Below, piece by piece: positions 16,831 through 25,952 of a DNA stretch of 64,000 nt (positions are counted from its first letter, which is position 1; every line of letters starts with the position of its first letter). The notes beneath the pieces were generated by a model, which did no database searches, had not been told where the DNA came from, and worked only from the letters and a program-made list of their open reading frames with translations. The position numbers and the translations under genes were made by a program. The DNA is from Bdellovibrio bacteriovorus HD100 (GTDB lineage Bacteria; Bdellovibrionota; Bdellovibrionia; Bdellovibrionales; Bdellovibrionaceae), in the NCBI RefSeq assembly GCF_000196175.1, contig NC_005363.1, forward strand, positions 2,976,001-3,040,000. Direction: 5' to 3'.

Positions 16831-17309
16831 TATTTCATACCTCTCAACAGGTTCATCGCAGTCTCAGGAGTCAGCTTTTCGTGATAGCTGTCATTCACCT
16901 GCATCATCGGCGCAGTTCCGCAGGAACCAAGGCACTCGACCTTGGAAACTGTGAAACGACCGTCCGCAGTGACCTGATCGAACTTCACGCCCAGTTCATG
17001 ACAGATGTGTTTTGCCATCTCACGACCGCCCTCAAGAGCGCAGGAGATGTTCGTGCAAACCTGCACGTGGTACTTGCCCACGGGCTTCTGGTTGAACATG
17101 GTGTAGAACTTAAACACTTCATTGATACGTGCTTCCGGAATATCCATCACCTGAGAAAGTGTGCGGATGATTTCCGGCGTGATGAAGCCGTTGTTTTCTT
17201 TTTGAGCAATGTAAAGGCTTGGAATAATAGCGGACTCTTTCGCCTCGTAGCGAGCCAGTTCACTTTTTACTGCAGCCAAGCCAGAATCAGACAATTTAAA
17301 CATATTCAA
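16830..17309 (-). CDS. nuoE: NADH-quinone oxidoreductase subunit E
   Basis: 159 residues, thioredoxin-like 2Fe-2S protein holding cluster N1a. The four ligands are in VCTNISC and ECLGSCGTAP. An N-terminal helical bundle ends in FYTMFNQKPVGKYHVQ, as in other NuoE proteins. It lies 5 bases after nuoCD and overlaps nuoF by one base. Confidence 0.95.
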   Translation of the reverse strand: MNMFKLSDSGLAAVKSELARYEAKESAIIPSLYIAQKENNGFITPEIIRTLSQVMDIPEARINEVFKFYTMFNQKPVGKYHVQVCTNISCALEGGREMAKHICHELGVKFDQVTADGRFTVSKVECLGSCGTAPMMQVNDSYHEKLTPETAMNLLRGMK

Positions 17310-17314
17310 TATCC

Positions 17315-18997
17315 TTATCTATCCAGCTCACCGGCGATCAAGTTCATAGAAGCAACCGTTGCAATCGCATCCGCCAGCATCGCGCCCTTAACCACAGTCG
17401 GGAAAGACTGGTAGATCGCAAAGCAAGGTGGACGAACTTTCAAACGGTACGGATTCGCGGAACCATCGCTGACCAGATAGAAGCCCAACTCACCATTGGC
17501 TGCTTCTGTCGCATCATAAACTTCACCCACTGGTGGGCGAAGACCTTTGATGATCAGCATGAAGTGATTCATCAAACCTTCGATGTTGCCGTAAACGTCT
17601 TTTTTCTCTGGAAGAACGATGCCTTTGTCGCGGATTGTGTAATCGCCACCTGGAACGTTTTTGCAGACTTGTTCAATGATACGAACGGACTGACGCATTT
17701 CCTCGAAACGAACCAGGTAACGGTCATAGATGTCACCGTTGGTTCCCACTGGAACATCAAAATCCAAAGCGTCGTATCCATAGTATGGCTGAGCTTTGCG
17801 CAAATCCAGGTTCACACCGCAGGCACGAAGCATCGGACCTGTGTAACCCCACTGAATTGCATCAGCAGCAGATACCGGACATACGTTTTTGGTACGCTGG
17901 ATGAAGATTTTATTGTCGATAACCATATTGGCCATCTCGTCTGTGCCCTTGCGGATTTCTTTTACAAGAGCCAGAACCTCGTCGAACCAGCCTTCCGGCG
18001 CATCCTGAGCCATACCACCGATACGGGTCATGGATACTGTCAGACGGGCACCGCAAAGTTTCTCGAACAGACCGTAAACTTTTTCACGCATACCGAACAT
18101 ATAGAAGAAGCTGGTCAAAGCCCCCAAGTCCATCGCGCCGGTACCGATTGCGATCGTGTGATCGATGATACGGGAAAGTTCAGCCAGGATCACACGCATC
18201 GCCTGAGCTTTCGGCGGGATTTCCACGCCCAAAAGTCTTTCAACCGCTTTGCAATACCCGATGTTGTTCATCGGAGCAGAACAGTAGTTCAGACGGTCGG
18301 TGTAAGGGATCACCTGATTGTACGGGTGAGTCTCTGCCATTTTTTCGAAGCAACGGTGCAGGTAACCGATCTCGTTGTTGCAACGAACGATCGTCTCGCC
18401 GTCCATTTCAGCCATCACACGCAAAGTTCCGTGCATCGCCGTATGGGAAGGACCGATGTTCAATGGAAGATATTTGTCGTTCAATACGTCGCCAGGGGAA
18501 CCCGGCTCGTTGTTGAAGTGAATCGGCAGGGAGTTCGTGCACGCCTGCTGGTTGTTCGCATCGTAGTCCTTGCGCAGAGGATGACCCACGAACTGGTGGT
18601 GAGTCAGGATCTTGCGCAGGTTTGGGTGACCTTCGAAGATGATACCGAACATATCGTATGCTTCACGTTCAAACCAGTCCGCGCCACGGTAAGCAGGAAT
18701 TGCAGTGCCGATGGACTCGCCCTCACCCACTTGCGCTTTCACACGCAGACGGGAGGAGTCTTTGGAGTTGAACAGGTTGTAAACAACGTCAAAACGCTTT
18801 TCACGGCTTGGGTAGTCCGCACCGCACACGTCCATCAGGAAATCGAACTGGCCGCTTTCACGAAGGAACAACAAAAGCGCCGGAGCGTCTTCTTTAGGAA
18901 CTTCAATCACGTCATCGCCAACAGCGTGAGTGAACTTGAAGTTCTCAATTTTAAATTTGCCAGCCAGAAGCTGTTTCAGATTTTCAAGCTTGTTCAT
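17315..18997 (-). CDS. nuoCD: NADH-quinone oxidoreductase subunit C/D fusion
   Basis: 560 residues from the ATG at 18997, which has GGAAGAG upstream; a longer frame to 19045 lies within nuoB and has no such site. Residues 1-170 are NuoC ([47 protein letters not shown], here split for length). The rest is NuoD ([44 protein letters not shown]), the quinone-site subunit related to hydrogenase large subunits. The fusion is known in several bacterial groups. It overlaps nuoB by 14 bases. Confidence 0.95.
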   Translation of the reverse strand: MNKLENLKQLLAGKFKIENFKFTHAVGDDVIEVPKEDAPALLLFLRESGQFDFLMDVCGADYPSREKRFDVVYNLFNSKDSSRLRVKAQVGEGESIGTAIPAYRGADWFEREAYDMFGIIFEGHPNLRKILTHHQFVGHPLRKDYDANNQQACTNSLPIHFNNEPGSPGDVLNDKYLPLNIGPSHTAMHGTLRVMAEMDGETIVRCNNEIGYLHRCFEKMAETHPYNQVIPYTDRLNYCSAPMNNIGYCKAVERLLGVEIPPKAQAMRVILAELSRIIDHTIAIGTGAMDLGALTSFFYMFGMREKVYGLFEKLCGARLTVSMTRIGGMAQDAPEGWFDEVLALVKEIRKGTDEMANMVIDNKIFIQRTKNVCPVSAADAIQWGYTGPMLRACGVNLDLRKAQPYYGYDALDFDVPVGTNGDIYDRYLVRFEEMRQSVRIIEQVCKNVPGGDYTIRDKGIVLPEKKDVYGNIEGLMNHFMLIIKGLRPPVGEVYDATEAANGELGFYLVSDGSANPYRLKVRPPCFAIYQSFPTVVKGAMLADAIATVASMNLIAGELDR

Positions 18998-19547
18998 ATG
19001 GGCTCTTCCAGTTGTCTTTCCAAGGACGAGGTTGATTTGTCGCAATCATACGCTGCAAAGCCATGATACCGTCCATCACCGCTTCTGGTGTTGGAGGGCA
19101 GCCTGGAATGTAAACGTCGACAGGGATGACTTTATCAACGCCCTGAAGAACGTGGTAAGCACGATAGAAACCACCGGAGCTTGCACAAGCGCCCATGGAC
19201 AACACGTACTTAGGTTCCAGCATCTGCTGATAGATACGCACGATCACCGGAGCCATTTTCTCAGTGATGGTTCCCGCAACGACAAGCAAGTCCGCCTGAC
19301 GTGGAGAGAAGCGCGCCACTTCCGCACCGAAACGAGCCAAGTCATACTTGGGACCCATCACGGACATGAACTCGATACCGCAGCAAGCAGTACCGTACGG
19401 CATTGGCCACAGAGAGTTTTTTCTTCCCCACGCAACAATAGCATCAAGCTTTGACGTGAAAGCAAAACCCCGCGACATATCATCTACAGCTTGGGTTCCG
19501 GTCATCCCATCGTGAGATACCAAACCCTGCACTTGTTCATTGTGCAT
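18984..19547 (-). CDS. nuoB: NADH-quinone oxidoreductase subunit B
   Basis: 187 residues carrying cluster N2, the last iron-sulfur centre before quinone. Ligands are the adjacent pair in [10 protein letters not shown], one cysteine in MGACASSGG, and one in IPGCPPTPE. It is the first gene of the minus-strand nuo run, with AGAGGTG before the ATG. No nuoA lies upstream; the next gene is a divergent protease. NuoA, H and J-N must therefore be encoded elsewhere or be absent. Confidence 0.95.
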   Translation of the reverse strand: MHNEQVQGLVSHDGMTGTQAVDDMSRGFAFTSKLDAIVAWGRKNSLWPMPYGTACCGIEFMSVMGPKYDLARFGAEVARFSPRQADLLVVAGTITEKMAPVIVRIYQQMLEPKYVLSMGACASSGGFYRAYHVLQGVDKVIPVDVYIPGCPPTPEAVMDGIMALQRMIATNQPRPWKDNWKSPYEQA

Positions 19548-19742
19548 AAATACACCTCTGCAATTTCATTTAGCTATCATTAAGTAGTTACTGAAAAACC
19601 GTAATCCTGACAACTAGATATATATATTGGCGGCCCTCGCCGATTTCTTCAACGCACCTTTCCAAAGTGAGCCAAATGAAATTGATTCTCCTGTCGTTTA
19701 ACCACAAACTTTAGGGAGCTTAAACAATAGGAGAAAACCCAC

Positions 19743-21161
19743 ATGAAGAAGATGGCACTGTACGTTGCTTCTGCCATTCTTGTTTTGTCCGGAGTGGCAT
19801 CTGCCAGCTCCCAAAAGCAAGATTTGCTTATTAAACTGGCACCTGGCTTCGTTGAATTGGAAATTCAGGGCGCAAAAGTCGAAAAACTGAGCGAATCCTG
19901 GGTTCGCGTTCAAGCTCCCCGCCGCATGAGCCTTCAATCTTTGGAAAAAAATCCGGCCATCGAGTACGTTCAGCCGAACTACAAAATCTCTCTTTTGGAA
20001 GACTATAAAATCGAAGACCCTCTTCGCCGTGCCGCTTTGGCAAAAATGCTTTCAAGAAATCCTCAGCTTCGCGCAGCCGCTCGCCAGGACAACCCGGCGA
20101 TTCCTGACGCTCCGCAACCAGCGACAGGTGCAGATCCTTTGTTCTCCAAACAGTGGGGCATGCTGGATATCGGCGTGGTTGACGGCTGGAAAGTGACCAA
20201 AGGCAATCCGGAAATGATCGTGGCGGTTATCGACACAGGTGTCGACTACACACACGAAGACCTTCTGCCAAATCTTTGGAGAAACGCTGGCGAAATCCCT
20301 GACAACGGCATCGACGATGACGGAAACGGTTACATCGACGACGTGATCGGCTGGGACTTTGTGACCAACGACAATAAACCTTATGATCTTGCCGTGGATT
20401 CTTTGGACGGCTTGTTCAAAGGTGGCAACCCTGGTCACGGCACTCACTGCGCTGGTAACGTGGCCGCTCGTGGTGACAACGGCAAAGGTATTGCCGGCGT
20501 GGCTCCGAACGTGAAAATCATGTCCTTGCGTTTCATCGGCATGACTGGTGGCGGGACCACAGCTGATGCGATCAAATCCATCCGCTATGCGGTTGATAAC
20601 GGCGCAAAAATCATGAACAATTCCTGGGGTTCGGAAGGTGAAGAGCCTGGCGCTCCTGAAAATCAGGCTTTGCGTGATGCGGTTCAATACGCTCAAGACA
20701 AAGGTGTGCTGTTTATCGCAGCAGCTGGCAACGGCCACAAAGGCGTGGGCTATGACAACGACACCGACAAGCTTCCGGCGTACCCGGCGTCTTATGACCA
20801 TGACATCATCATCTCTGTGGCGGCTTTGGATTCCAACGACCGTCTGGGTTCATTCTCCAACTGGGGTCAGAAGTCTGTGGATATCGGTGCTCCGGGCGTG
20901 AAAGTTTATTCCACGACGGTGGCACAGAGCTACAGCGACACTGTGATCGACAAGTTCGGCTTCAAAGCCACTTGGGATGGAACGTCCATGGCAGCTCCGC
21001 ACGTTGCGGGTGCGGCGGCCTTGTACTGGTCTGCTCACCCGGAAAAATCCTGGCAGGATGTGAAAGCGGCGATCATCGGATCTGCTCGCAAGATCAATGC
21101 TCTGGATCGTAAGTCCGTGTCAGGCGGCAAGCTTGATGTGAAAGCTTTGATGAGCTACTAA
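19743..21161 (+). CDS. Secreted subtilisin-family serine protease with propeptide
   Basis: 472 residues: signal peptide to about residue 21, an I9-like inhibitory propeptide (about 26-85, ending YVQPNYKI), and an S8 peptidase domain. The triad is Asp164 (VIDTGVDYTHEDL), His232 (GHGTHCAG) and Ser415 (GTSMAAPHVAG). A DDDGNGYIDD insert near 192 probably binds calcium. There is no extra C-terminal domain. Expected to be exported and self-activated, and a plausible predatory hydrolase, although that role is inference. TAGGAG precedes the ATG, and a strong terminator follows. Confidence 0.93.
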   Translation: MKKMALYVASAILVLSGVASASSQKQDLLIKLAPGFVELEIQGAKVEKLSESWVRVQAPRRMSLQSLEKNPAIEYVQPNYKISLLEDYKIEDPLRRAALAKMLSRNPQLRAAARQDNPAIPDAPQPATGADPLFSKQWGMLDIGVVDGWKVTKGNPEMIVAVIDTGVDYTHEDLLPNLWRNAGEIPDNGIDDDGNGYIDDVIGWDFVTNDNKPYDLAVDSLDGLFKGGNPGHGTHCAGNVAARGDNGKGIAGVAPNVKIMSLRFIGMTGGGTTADAIKSIRYAVDNGAKIMNNSWGSEGEEPGAPENQALRDAVQYAQDKGVLFIAAAGNGHKGVGYDNDTDKLPAYPASYDHDIIISVAALDSNDRLGSFSNWGQKSVDIGAPGVKVYSTTVAQSYSDTVIDKFGFKATWDGTSMAAPHVAGAAALYWSAHPEKSWQDVKAAIIGSARKINALDRKSVSGGKLDVKALMSY

Positions 21162-21173
21162 GTTCTGAACTTC

Positions 21174-21209
21174 AAAGCCCGGTGCCGACAAAGCACCGGG
21201 CTTTTTTTT
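21174..21209 (+). terminator. Rho-independent terminator after the protease
   Basis: Perfect 12-base-pair stem AAAGCCCGGTGC (21174-21185) and GCACCGGGCTTT (21193-21204), seven-base loop, then five more Ts. Confidence 0.92.
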
Positions 21210-21367
21210 GCCCTAAATCTGTCGCTGCACAATTTTATCCTGCCTTCTGTTCTTATCTAAAAAACTTTCCGCTTCTTAATTTGTAAATCTTCTTTCGATC
21301 CAAAACAGTTAATGAATACCGTCTCCATCCCGGAGCACCTATTTATGAACAATCGAAAGGATCTCGT

Positions 21368-21973
21368 ATGCGCGCGCTGCTTTTGTCTTTCATGGCCACA
21401 TCCCTGGTAACCACCTCAGCTCTTGCCGCAAAGTTTGACGTCGACAAGGCTCACACCAACGTTTCCTTCACGGCTCCGCACCTGATGGTGTCCAAGGTCA
21501 AAGGCCGCTTTGACAATGTCTCCGGCAGCTTCCAGTTCGACGAAAAAACCATGAAGCTGAACGACATCATGGTCACCGTAAAAACAGACTCGGTGAACAC
21601 CAACGAAGCGGACCGCGACAAACACTTGCGCAGTCCTGACTTCTTTGACGTCGCAAAGTTCCCGGAAATGACGTTCAAATCCACCAATGTAAAATACGAA
21701 AAAGACAAACCCGACAAAGTCGAAGGCGAGCTGACCATTCGCGGGATCACCAAAAAAGTCACACTGGATGTCGATTACAACGGTGCAGTCACTGACCCGT
21801 GGGGCAATCGTGTGGTCACCTTTGAAGCCGAAGGCGAGGTCAACCGCAAGGACTTCGGCCTGAACTGGAACAAGGCCATGGATAAAGGCGGCTTTGTTGT
21901 GGGCGACAAAATCAAAATTGAAATTGATGGCGAAGCCAAGGTCGCAGCCGTCCCAACAGCCCCAAAAAAATAG
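21368..21973 (+). CDS. Secreted YceI-family lipocalin-like protein
   Basis: 201 residues. Signal peptide MRALLLSFMATSLVTTSALA, then the YceI fold: FDVDKAHTNVSFTAPHLMVS, a KGRFDNVSGSF strand, RDKHLRSPDFFDVAKFPEMTF, and RKDFGLNWN. YceI proteins bind isoprenoid or other lipidic ligands in the periplasm. The mature protein has no cysteine. AAGGATCT precedes the ATG. Only 8 bases separate it from the DUF692 gene, so it is probably the first gene of a three-gene operon in the position where related clusters carry a precursor peptide. Confidence 0.92.
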   Translation: MRALLLSFMATSLVTTSALAAKFDVDKAHTNVSFTAPHLMVSKVKGRFDNVSGSFQFDEKTMKLNDIMVTVKTDSVNTNEADRDKHLRSPDFFDVAKFPEMTFKSTNVKYEKDKPDKVEGELTIRGITKKVTLDVDYNGAVTDPWGNRVVTFEAEGEVNRKDFGLNWNKAMDKGGFVVGDKIKIEIDGEAKVAAVPTAPKK

Positions 21974-21981
21974 AGGCCCTC

Positions 21982-22836
21982 ATGCAAAACTCCAGCTTTT
22001 CCCACAAGGTGGGCATGGGCCTGCGGGCCCCGCATTTTCCTTATCTTGAACAGCGCCCCTCCACCGAGGTGGCGTGGTTCGAAGCGCAGACTGAAACTTA
22101 CATTCACACCCACGGCCGCTCGCTGGAGATGCTGCAAACCATCCGTCAGGACTATCCCGTGGCCCTGCACGGGATTTCGATGAACATCGGAGCCCCTGAG
22201 GGCATTCGCGTGGATTATCTGCAGGGACTGCGTGAGCTGATTGAGCGTGTGGAGCCGTTCATTGTCTCGGATCACATGTCGTGGAACTCCATCTCGGGTC
22301 AGAATTTCCACAATCTGCTGCCGATACCATTTACTGAAGACAGTCTGCAAACACTGGTCAACAACATCGATTTTGTGCAGAACTTTCTGCGCCGGGCTTT
22401 GGTGCTTGAAAACATTTCGACTTACATCAGCTATCATCACAGCCACATGAGCGAATGGGATTTCATTTCTGAAGTCAGCAAACGTTCCGGCTGTGCGCTG
22501 CTTTTGGATGTGAACAACATCTATGTGAATTCCCGCAATCATGGTTTTGACCCGAAATACTTTATGAACCACATCCCACTGGATCGCGTGGCACAAATCC
22601 ACCTGTCCGGACCGAGCGATTACGGTGACTTCCTGTACGACACCCATTCCCAGGAAATCCCGTCGCAAGTATGGGATCTGTTTAAAATGCTGGCGCCGCA
22701 GGTTCGTCACCTGCCGGTGCTGATTGAACGAGACGATGACATTCCTGATTTCCGCGAACTGGAAGTCGAAGTGATGAAGGCCGCTTACATTCTGGAGAAT
22801 TCCTATGAAACTGAGCGAACTACAGAGTCTGTTTAA
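21982..22836 (+). CDS. DUF692 (MbnB/TglH-like) multinuclear iron enzyme
   Basis: 284-residue TIM-barrel protein of the DUF692 family, whose studied members (MbnB, TglH, BufB-type) use two or three irons to oxidise cysteines in ribosomal peptides. Likely metal ligands are visible in ALHGISMNIG, SDHMSW, LENIST, LLDVNNIYVNSRNHG, QIHLSG and VLIERDDDIP. GAGG precedes the ATG. It overlaps the DUF2063 gene by 32 bases, the usual coupling for this enzyme pair. I found no convincing precursor peptide beside it, so its substrate is unknown. Confidence 0.9.
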   Translation: MQNSSFSHKVGMGLRAPHFPYLEQRPSTEVAWFEAQTETYIHTHGRSLEMLQTIRQDYPVALHGISMNIGAPEGIRVDYLQGLRELIERVEPFIVSDHMSWNSISGQNFHNLLPIPFTEDSLQTLVNNIDFVQNFLRRALVLENISTYISYHHSHMSEWDFISEVSKRSGCALLLDVNNIYVNSRNHGFDPKYFMNHIPLDRVAQIHLSGPSDYGDFLYDTHSQEIPSQVWDLFKMLAPQVRHLPVLIERDDDIPDFRELEVEVMKAAYILENSYETERTTESV

Positions 22837-23581
22837 AAGAAACATCCTGGCACCGGAAGCCGATCCAGGATATCTGGAATTTCTGAAGCCTGCTGGAAAA
22901 CTGAGCCTGGAGCAGGCGTTCCAGATCTATCACCGCACCTATGTGGTGCGACTGACCGAGGCCCTGCGCAAAACTTATCCCGCCGTAGCGTGGGTTCTGG
23001 GCGACAATTTCTTCAATGAACTGTGCCGAAAGTTCATCGAGGCGCAACCGTCAGTGGCTTACAACCTGGCTGACTATGGAGAATCTTTTTCGGGATTCAT
23101 CCAGGAAACCTCCACCGCCAAGGGCATTCCTTTTTTGCCGGATCTTGCCAAGTTTGAGTGGATCTACAAAGAAGTCCAGCACGCAGCCACTCCGGAACCC
23201 CTGCCCGTTGAAACAATTCAGGAACTGCTGAATTCAGACGACGTGAAAATTCACATGATAGATGCCATGGAGCTCTTTGAAAGTGACTATGCGGTCTATG
23301 ATATTTGGGAGCACCGCTTCGAACCCGCCTACATGTTTGAAGATGTGAACTGGAACACGCCGCAGTGTCTTTTGATTCATAAAAAACAACAAAAGGTGCT
23401 GGTGCAGGAACTGCAACCCGTGGAAGCCCAGATCCTGCGCGCGCTGACAGCCGGACGGACAGTTTCAGAAGCCCTGACCCCGCACGCCAACTCTCTCAGC
23501 CCGGAAAGAATCGCCCAGCTCTTTGAGATGATGATGAGAGCCGGGATCATTGAAGACGTCATGTCGGCCGAGGCCTACTAA
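22805..23581 (+). CDS. DUF2063 (HvfC/BufC/MbnC-like) partner protein
   Basis: 258 residues. The N-terminal about 100 residues match the DUF2063 putative DNA-binding/peptide-recognition domain ([34 protein letters not shown]). The C-terminal part ([13 protein letters not shown], then a winged-helix-like tail [20 protein letters not shown]) fits HvfC-type proteins that form a complex with the DUF692 enzyme and present its peptide. Its stop overlaps the convergent chemoreceptor stop by four bases. Confidence 0.86.
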   Translation: MKLSELQSLFKRNILAPEADPGYLEFLKPAGKLSLEQAFQIYHRTYVVRLTEALRKTYPAVAWVLGDNFFNELCRKFIEAQPSVAYNLADYGESFSGFIQETSTAKGIPFLPDLAKFEWIYKEVQHAATPEPLPVETIQELLNSDDVKIHMIDAMELFESDYAVYDIWEHRFEPAYMFEDVNWNTPQCLLIHKKQQKVLVQELQPVEAQILRALTAGRTVSEALTPHANSLSPERIAQLFEMMMRAGIIEDVMSAEAY

Positions 23582-25032
23582 GAGGCCTTTCCGATCACTT
23601 CTGTCGCCATACTGCGCACCATGTGCTGAAGGGTGTTGGCCTGAGCTGACATTTCCTCTGAGGTGGCGGCGGTTTCTTCCGCTGCCGCCGAGAACGCCTG
23701 CGTCTGACGCTCCAAAGAACCCATCGCCTCATGGATGGCACGTATGCCCTCGGACTGATGCGAAGTGGTTTCAGAGATCTCCTGGTTCAGCACATTCACT
23801 TTTTGCACCGAGCTGACAATGCCATCAAGCACGCGGTCACTGCGCTCAGCCAGCTCCAGGGACACTTGCGTCTGAGTCACGCTGCTGGTGATCACCGACT
23901 TTACTTCTTTTGCGGCCTGGGCCGACTTCAGCGCCAGACTGCGCACGGCCTCCGCCACGACAGCGAAACCTTTCCCCTGCTCTCCGGCACGGGCGGCTTC
24001 CACCGCGGCATTCAGCGCCAGCAGATTGGTCTGGAAGGCGATATCATCAATGATGTCCATGGCCGAAGTGATTTCACCTGAAATCTTCGACATGACATTG
24101 ATGGCTTCAATCAGTTTTTTGACTTCCATGGCCCCTTGGGACGCGCCACTTTCAGAGCTCCTTGCCAGATCCGCGGCCGCGCGGGCTCGTTCCTGATTGG
24201 CCTGGACGATTTCGTTCAGATTTTTGATCGAGCCCATGGTTTCTTCAATGCGTGCTGCGGACTCCACCGCTCCTTGCGCGACATTTTGTCCTGCGCTGGA
24301 AAGCATGTTGGAAGCCTCCAGCACCTGCTGACTGGCGTCGTTGGTGTCATTCACCGTGCGCGCCAGGAAGTTCATCAAACGGCTGGCAAAGACAAAGAAC
24401 AAAGCAAACGCCACAACAAAGGCAATCGAGAAACCGATCAGCACTTTATTGCGGAAGTTGGCGATGGCCACCTCCACGTCATCGACGTAAACGCCACTTC
24501 CCACAATCCACTGCCAAGGTTTGAAGTTTCGCACGAAGCTGATTTTAGGCTCCGGATTCGGAGAACCCGGTTTCGGCCACAGATAAGGAACAAAACCCTC
24601 CCCTTCTGCGCTCTTTCCTTTTTCCGCAAAAGCCACAAACAGATGGAAGCCATTCGGGTCTTTGAAGCCCGTCAGGTCTTTGCCATCAAGTTCCGGCTTG
24701 ATCGGATGCATCAGCATGGTGGGATGAAGATCGTTGATCCAGAAGTACTCATTGCCGCTGTAGCGGAGCTTCGACACAGCTTTCAGCGCCTGCTTCTTGG
24801 CCTCATCTTCGCTTAGTATTTTTTGCTGATACTGGTCGTGATAGAACTCCAACACCTTGGTGGCAATATCGACAGTGGCTCGAATCGCCACGCGGCGGTC
24901 TTCATACATGCTTTCACGCACCAGTGGAAGAACGTAAAACAGAACAATCGCCCACAGTGGAATCATAGCGCCGACAAGGAGTGCCAGCGTCTTATAGCGA
25001 TAACTGCGAGTCTTCCAGAGCTTATTCCACAT
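23578..25032 (-). CDS. Methyl-accepting chemotaxis protein with single Cache sensor domain
   Basis: 484 residues. A membrane span (about 13-33) leads to a periplasmic single Cache domain (about 40-195: [36 protein letters not shown]), which typically binds small carboxylates or other nutrients. A second span (about 200-222) leads to the cytoplasmic signalling coil. The hairpin tip is [20 protein letters not shown], which binds CheA and Che[11 protein letters not shown] is a methylation-helix sequence. HAMP is short or absent. Ligand unknown. Confidence 0.95.
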   Translation of the reverse strand: MWNKLWKTRSYRYKTLALLVGAMIPLWAIVLFYVLPLVRESMYEDRRVAIRATVDIATKVLEFYHDQYQQKILSEDEAKKQALKAVSKLRYSGNEYFWINDLHPTMLMHPIKPELDGKDLTGFKDPNGFHLFVAFAEKGKSAEGEGFVPYLWPKPGSPNPEPKISFVRNFKPWQWIVGSGVYVDDVEVAIANFRNKVLIGFSIAFVVAFALFFVFASRLMNFLARTVNDTNDASQQVLEASNMLSSAGQNVAQGAVESAARIEETMGSIKNLNEIVQANQERARAAADLARSSESGASQGAMEVKKLIEAINVMSKISGEITSAMDIIDDIAFQTNLLALNAAVEAARAGEQGKGFAVVAEAVRSLALKSAQAAKEVKSVITSSVTQTQVSLELAERSDRVLDGIVSSVQKVNVLNQEISETTSHQSEGIRAIHEAMGSLERQTQAFSAAAEETAATSEEMSAQANTLQHMVRSMATEVIGKAS

Positions 25033-25066
25033 AGTCCGATCCCCCTAAGGTTGAAGTCGTAGGGAA

Positions 25067-25074
25067 TTATCGGA
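25067..25074 (-). promoter_or_regulatory. Possible FliA-like -10 element upstream of the chemoreceptor
   Basis: On the minus strand TCCGATAA matches the sigma-28 -10 consensus GCCGATAA at seven of eight positions, about 35 bases before the start codon. A matching TAAA -35 at the standard distance is not visible, so the call is weak. Confidence 0.2.
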
Positions 25075-25138
25075 TTCGCTTTAGGATACTGAATATTCCG
25101 GGAGTTATTGCGAGGAACTTTATCCTAAGTGTCTCATT

Positions 25139-25894
25139 TCAATCCGTACCCCCACCTTCGCCGGGGGTTCGCCGGGGGTTGACTCCGGGAGGCAACAGCT
25201 CGTCCCCCATCAATGACTGCTCGGACGGATAGCGCCGGGAATAGCCAATCAGGTCCTTGTGATAGGAAAACAGAATACTTCCGCTTTGCAACAGATCAAT
25301 CAGGTACTGCACATGCTCAAGTCCCACGGCAAAACACCCCTCGCTCCAACCCAAACGCCGGTTGCGGGCGATGAACTCATCACTGACGTAGCTGGCTCCG
25401 TGCAAAACAATCTGGCGCAATCGTGAGTTGTTGTTAGAACGATCTATGCCGTCGAGATAAAGCGACAGTCCGTTTTTGGGACTGTTGTACGTTCCTTTGG
25501 CGAAATAGAAACCCAGGGAGCTTTTCCAGGAATCCGGAAGATTTGAAAAGCTGCGTGTTTCCAATATGCCTGAACGGATGCCGTGGGCCACATAGAACTT
25601 CTGCACCAACCCTGTGCGCAGATCCAGCAGATGCAGGCGTTTTTCCGTGCTGGGACGGGAATAGTCCACCAACACGGCATAGTCAGTATTGGGAATGCGG
25701 CCTTCGTTATAATCAAACATGCGGAAAATAAGATCCAGTGGCTCGCGAGGGACGGCCTGCTCCAGCAGGACATCGAACAGAAAACGTCCATTGGCGGCTC
25801 GGCGATTGAACATGGATTCTGCCACACTCACCGAAGCTGAAAGCAGTAAGAACAACGCCACTAAGTATTGGTATATTCGTGATGCGTAAGTCAT
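25139..25894 (-). CDS. Murein L,D-transpeptidase catalytic-domain protein (YkuD_2-like)
   Basis: 251 residues with a signal peptide (YLVALFLLLSASVSVA). The family pattern is LHGASYVSD and later LGWSEGCFAV: a catalytic Cys in SEGC and the paired His in LHG, as in the YkuD_2 group related to L,D-transpeptidases that link or edit peptidoglycan peptides. Bdellovibrio is rich in such enzymes, but which bond this one acts on is unknown. The last 15 or so residues (NPRRTPGEGGG) come from an exact 11-base tandem duplication at 25157-25178 that shifted the reading frame of the tail. Confidence 0.85.
   Translation of the reverse strand: MTYASRIYQYLVALFLLLSASVSVAESMFNRRAANGRFLFDVLLEQAVPREPLDLIFRMFDYNEGRIPNTDYAVLVDYSRPSTEKRLHLLDLRTGLVQKFYVAHGIRSGILETRSFSNLPDSWKSSLGFYFAKGTYNSPKNGLSLYLDGIDRSNNNSRLRQIVLHGASYVSDEFIARNRRLGWSEGCFAVGLEHVQYLIDLLQSGSILFSYHKDLIGYSRRYPSEQSLMGDELLPPGVNPRRTPGEGGGTD
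25157..25178. repeat. Exact 11-base tandem duplication in a coding 3' end
   Basis: TTCGCCGGGGG occurs twice in direct succession (25157-25167, 25168-25178). Eleven is not a multiple of three, so gain or loss of a copy changes the C-terminal frame of the L,D-transpeptidase-like protein. Confidence 0.85.
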
Positions 25895-25952
25895 CCCCCC
25901 ACTCTCTAGGGTGAAGGTCCTATCGGCAAATTAAGAATCAGAAAGGTCAAAG

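Noticed and set aside
15490-16884. A 464-residue plus-strand frame
   Set aside because: Antisense to nuoF and parts of nuoG and nuoE; no signal, motif or ribosome site.
17564-19066. A 500-residue plus-strand frame
   Set aside because: It is antisense to nuoCD and nuoB, which have unmistakable motifs; it is rich in His, Val and Arg with no family pattern.
19629-19641. GGCG/CGCC hairpin upstream of the protease
   Set aside because: Stem too short and no T tract or known motif; likely chance.
21312-21410. A 32-codon plus-strand frame ending in a CARCFC pattern, in the place of a possible peptide precursor for the DUF692 enzyme
   Set aside because: It has no ribosome site, overlaps the YceI signal-peptide codons in another frame, and its cysteines are explained by those codons. 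Kept only as a remote possibility.
21775-22845. A 356-residue minus-strand frame
   Set aside because: Antisense to the DUF692 gene, which is clearly real; composition is that of a mirror frame.
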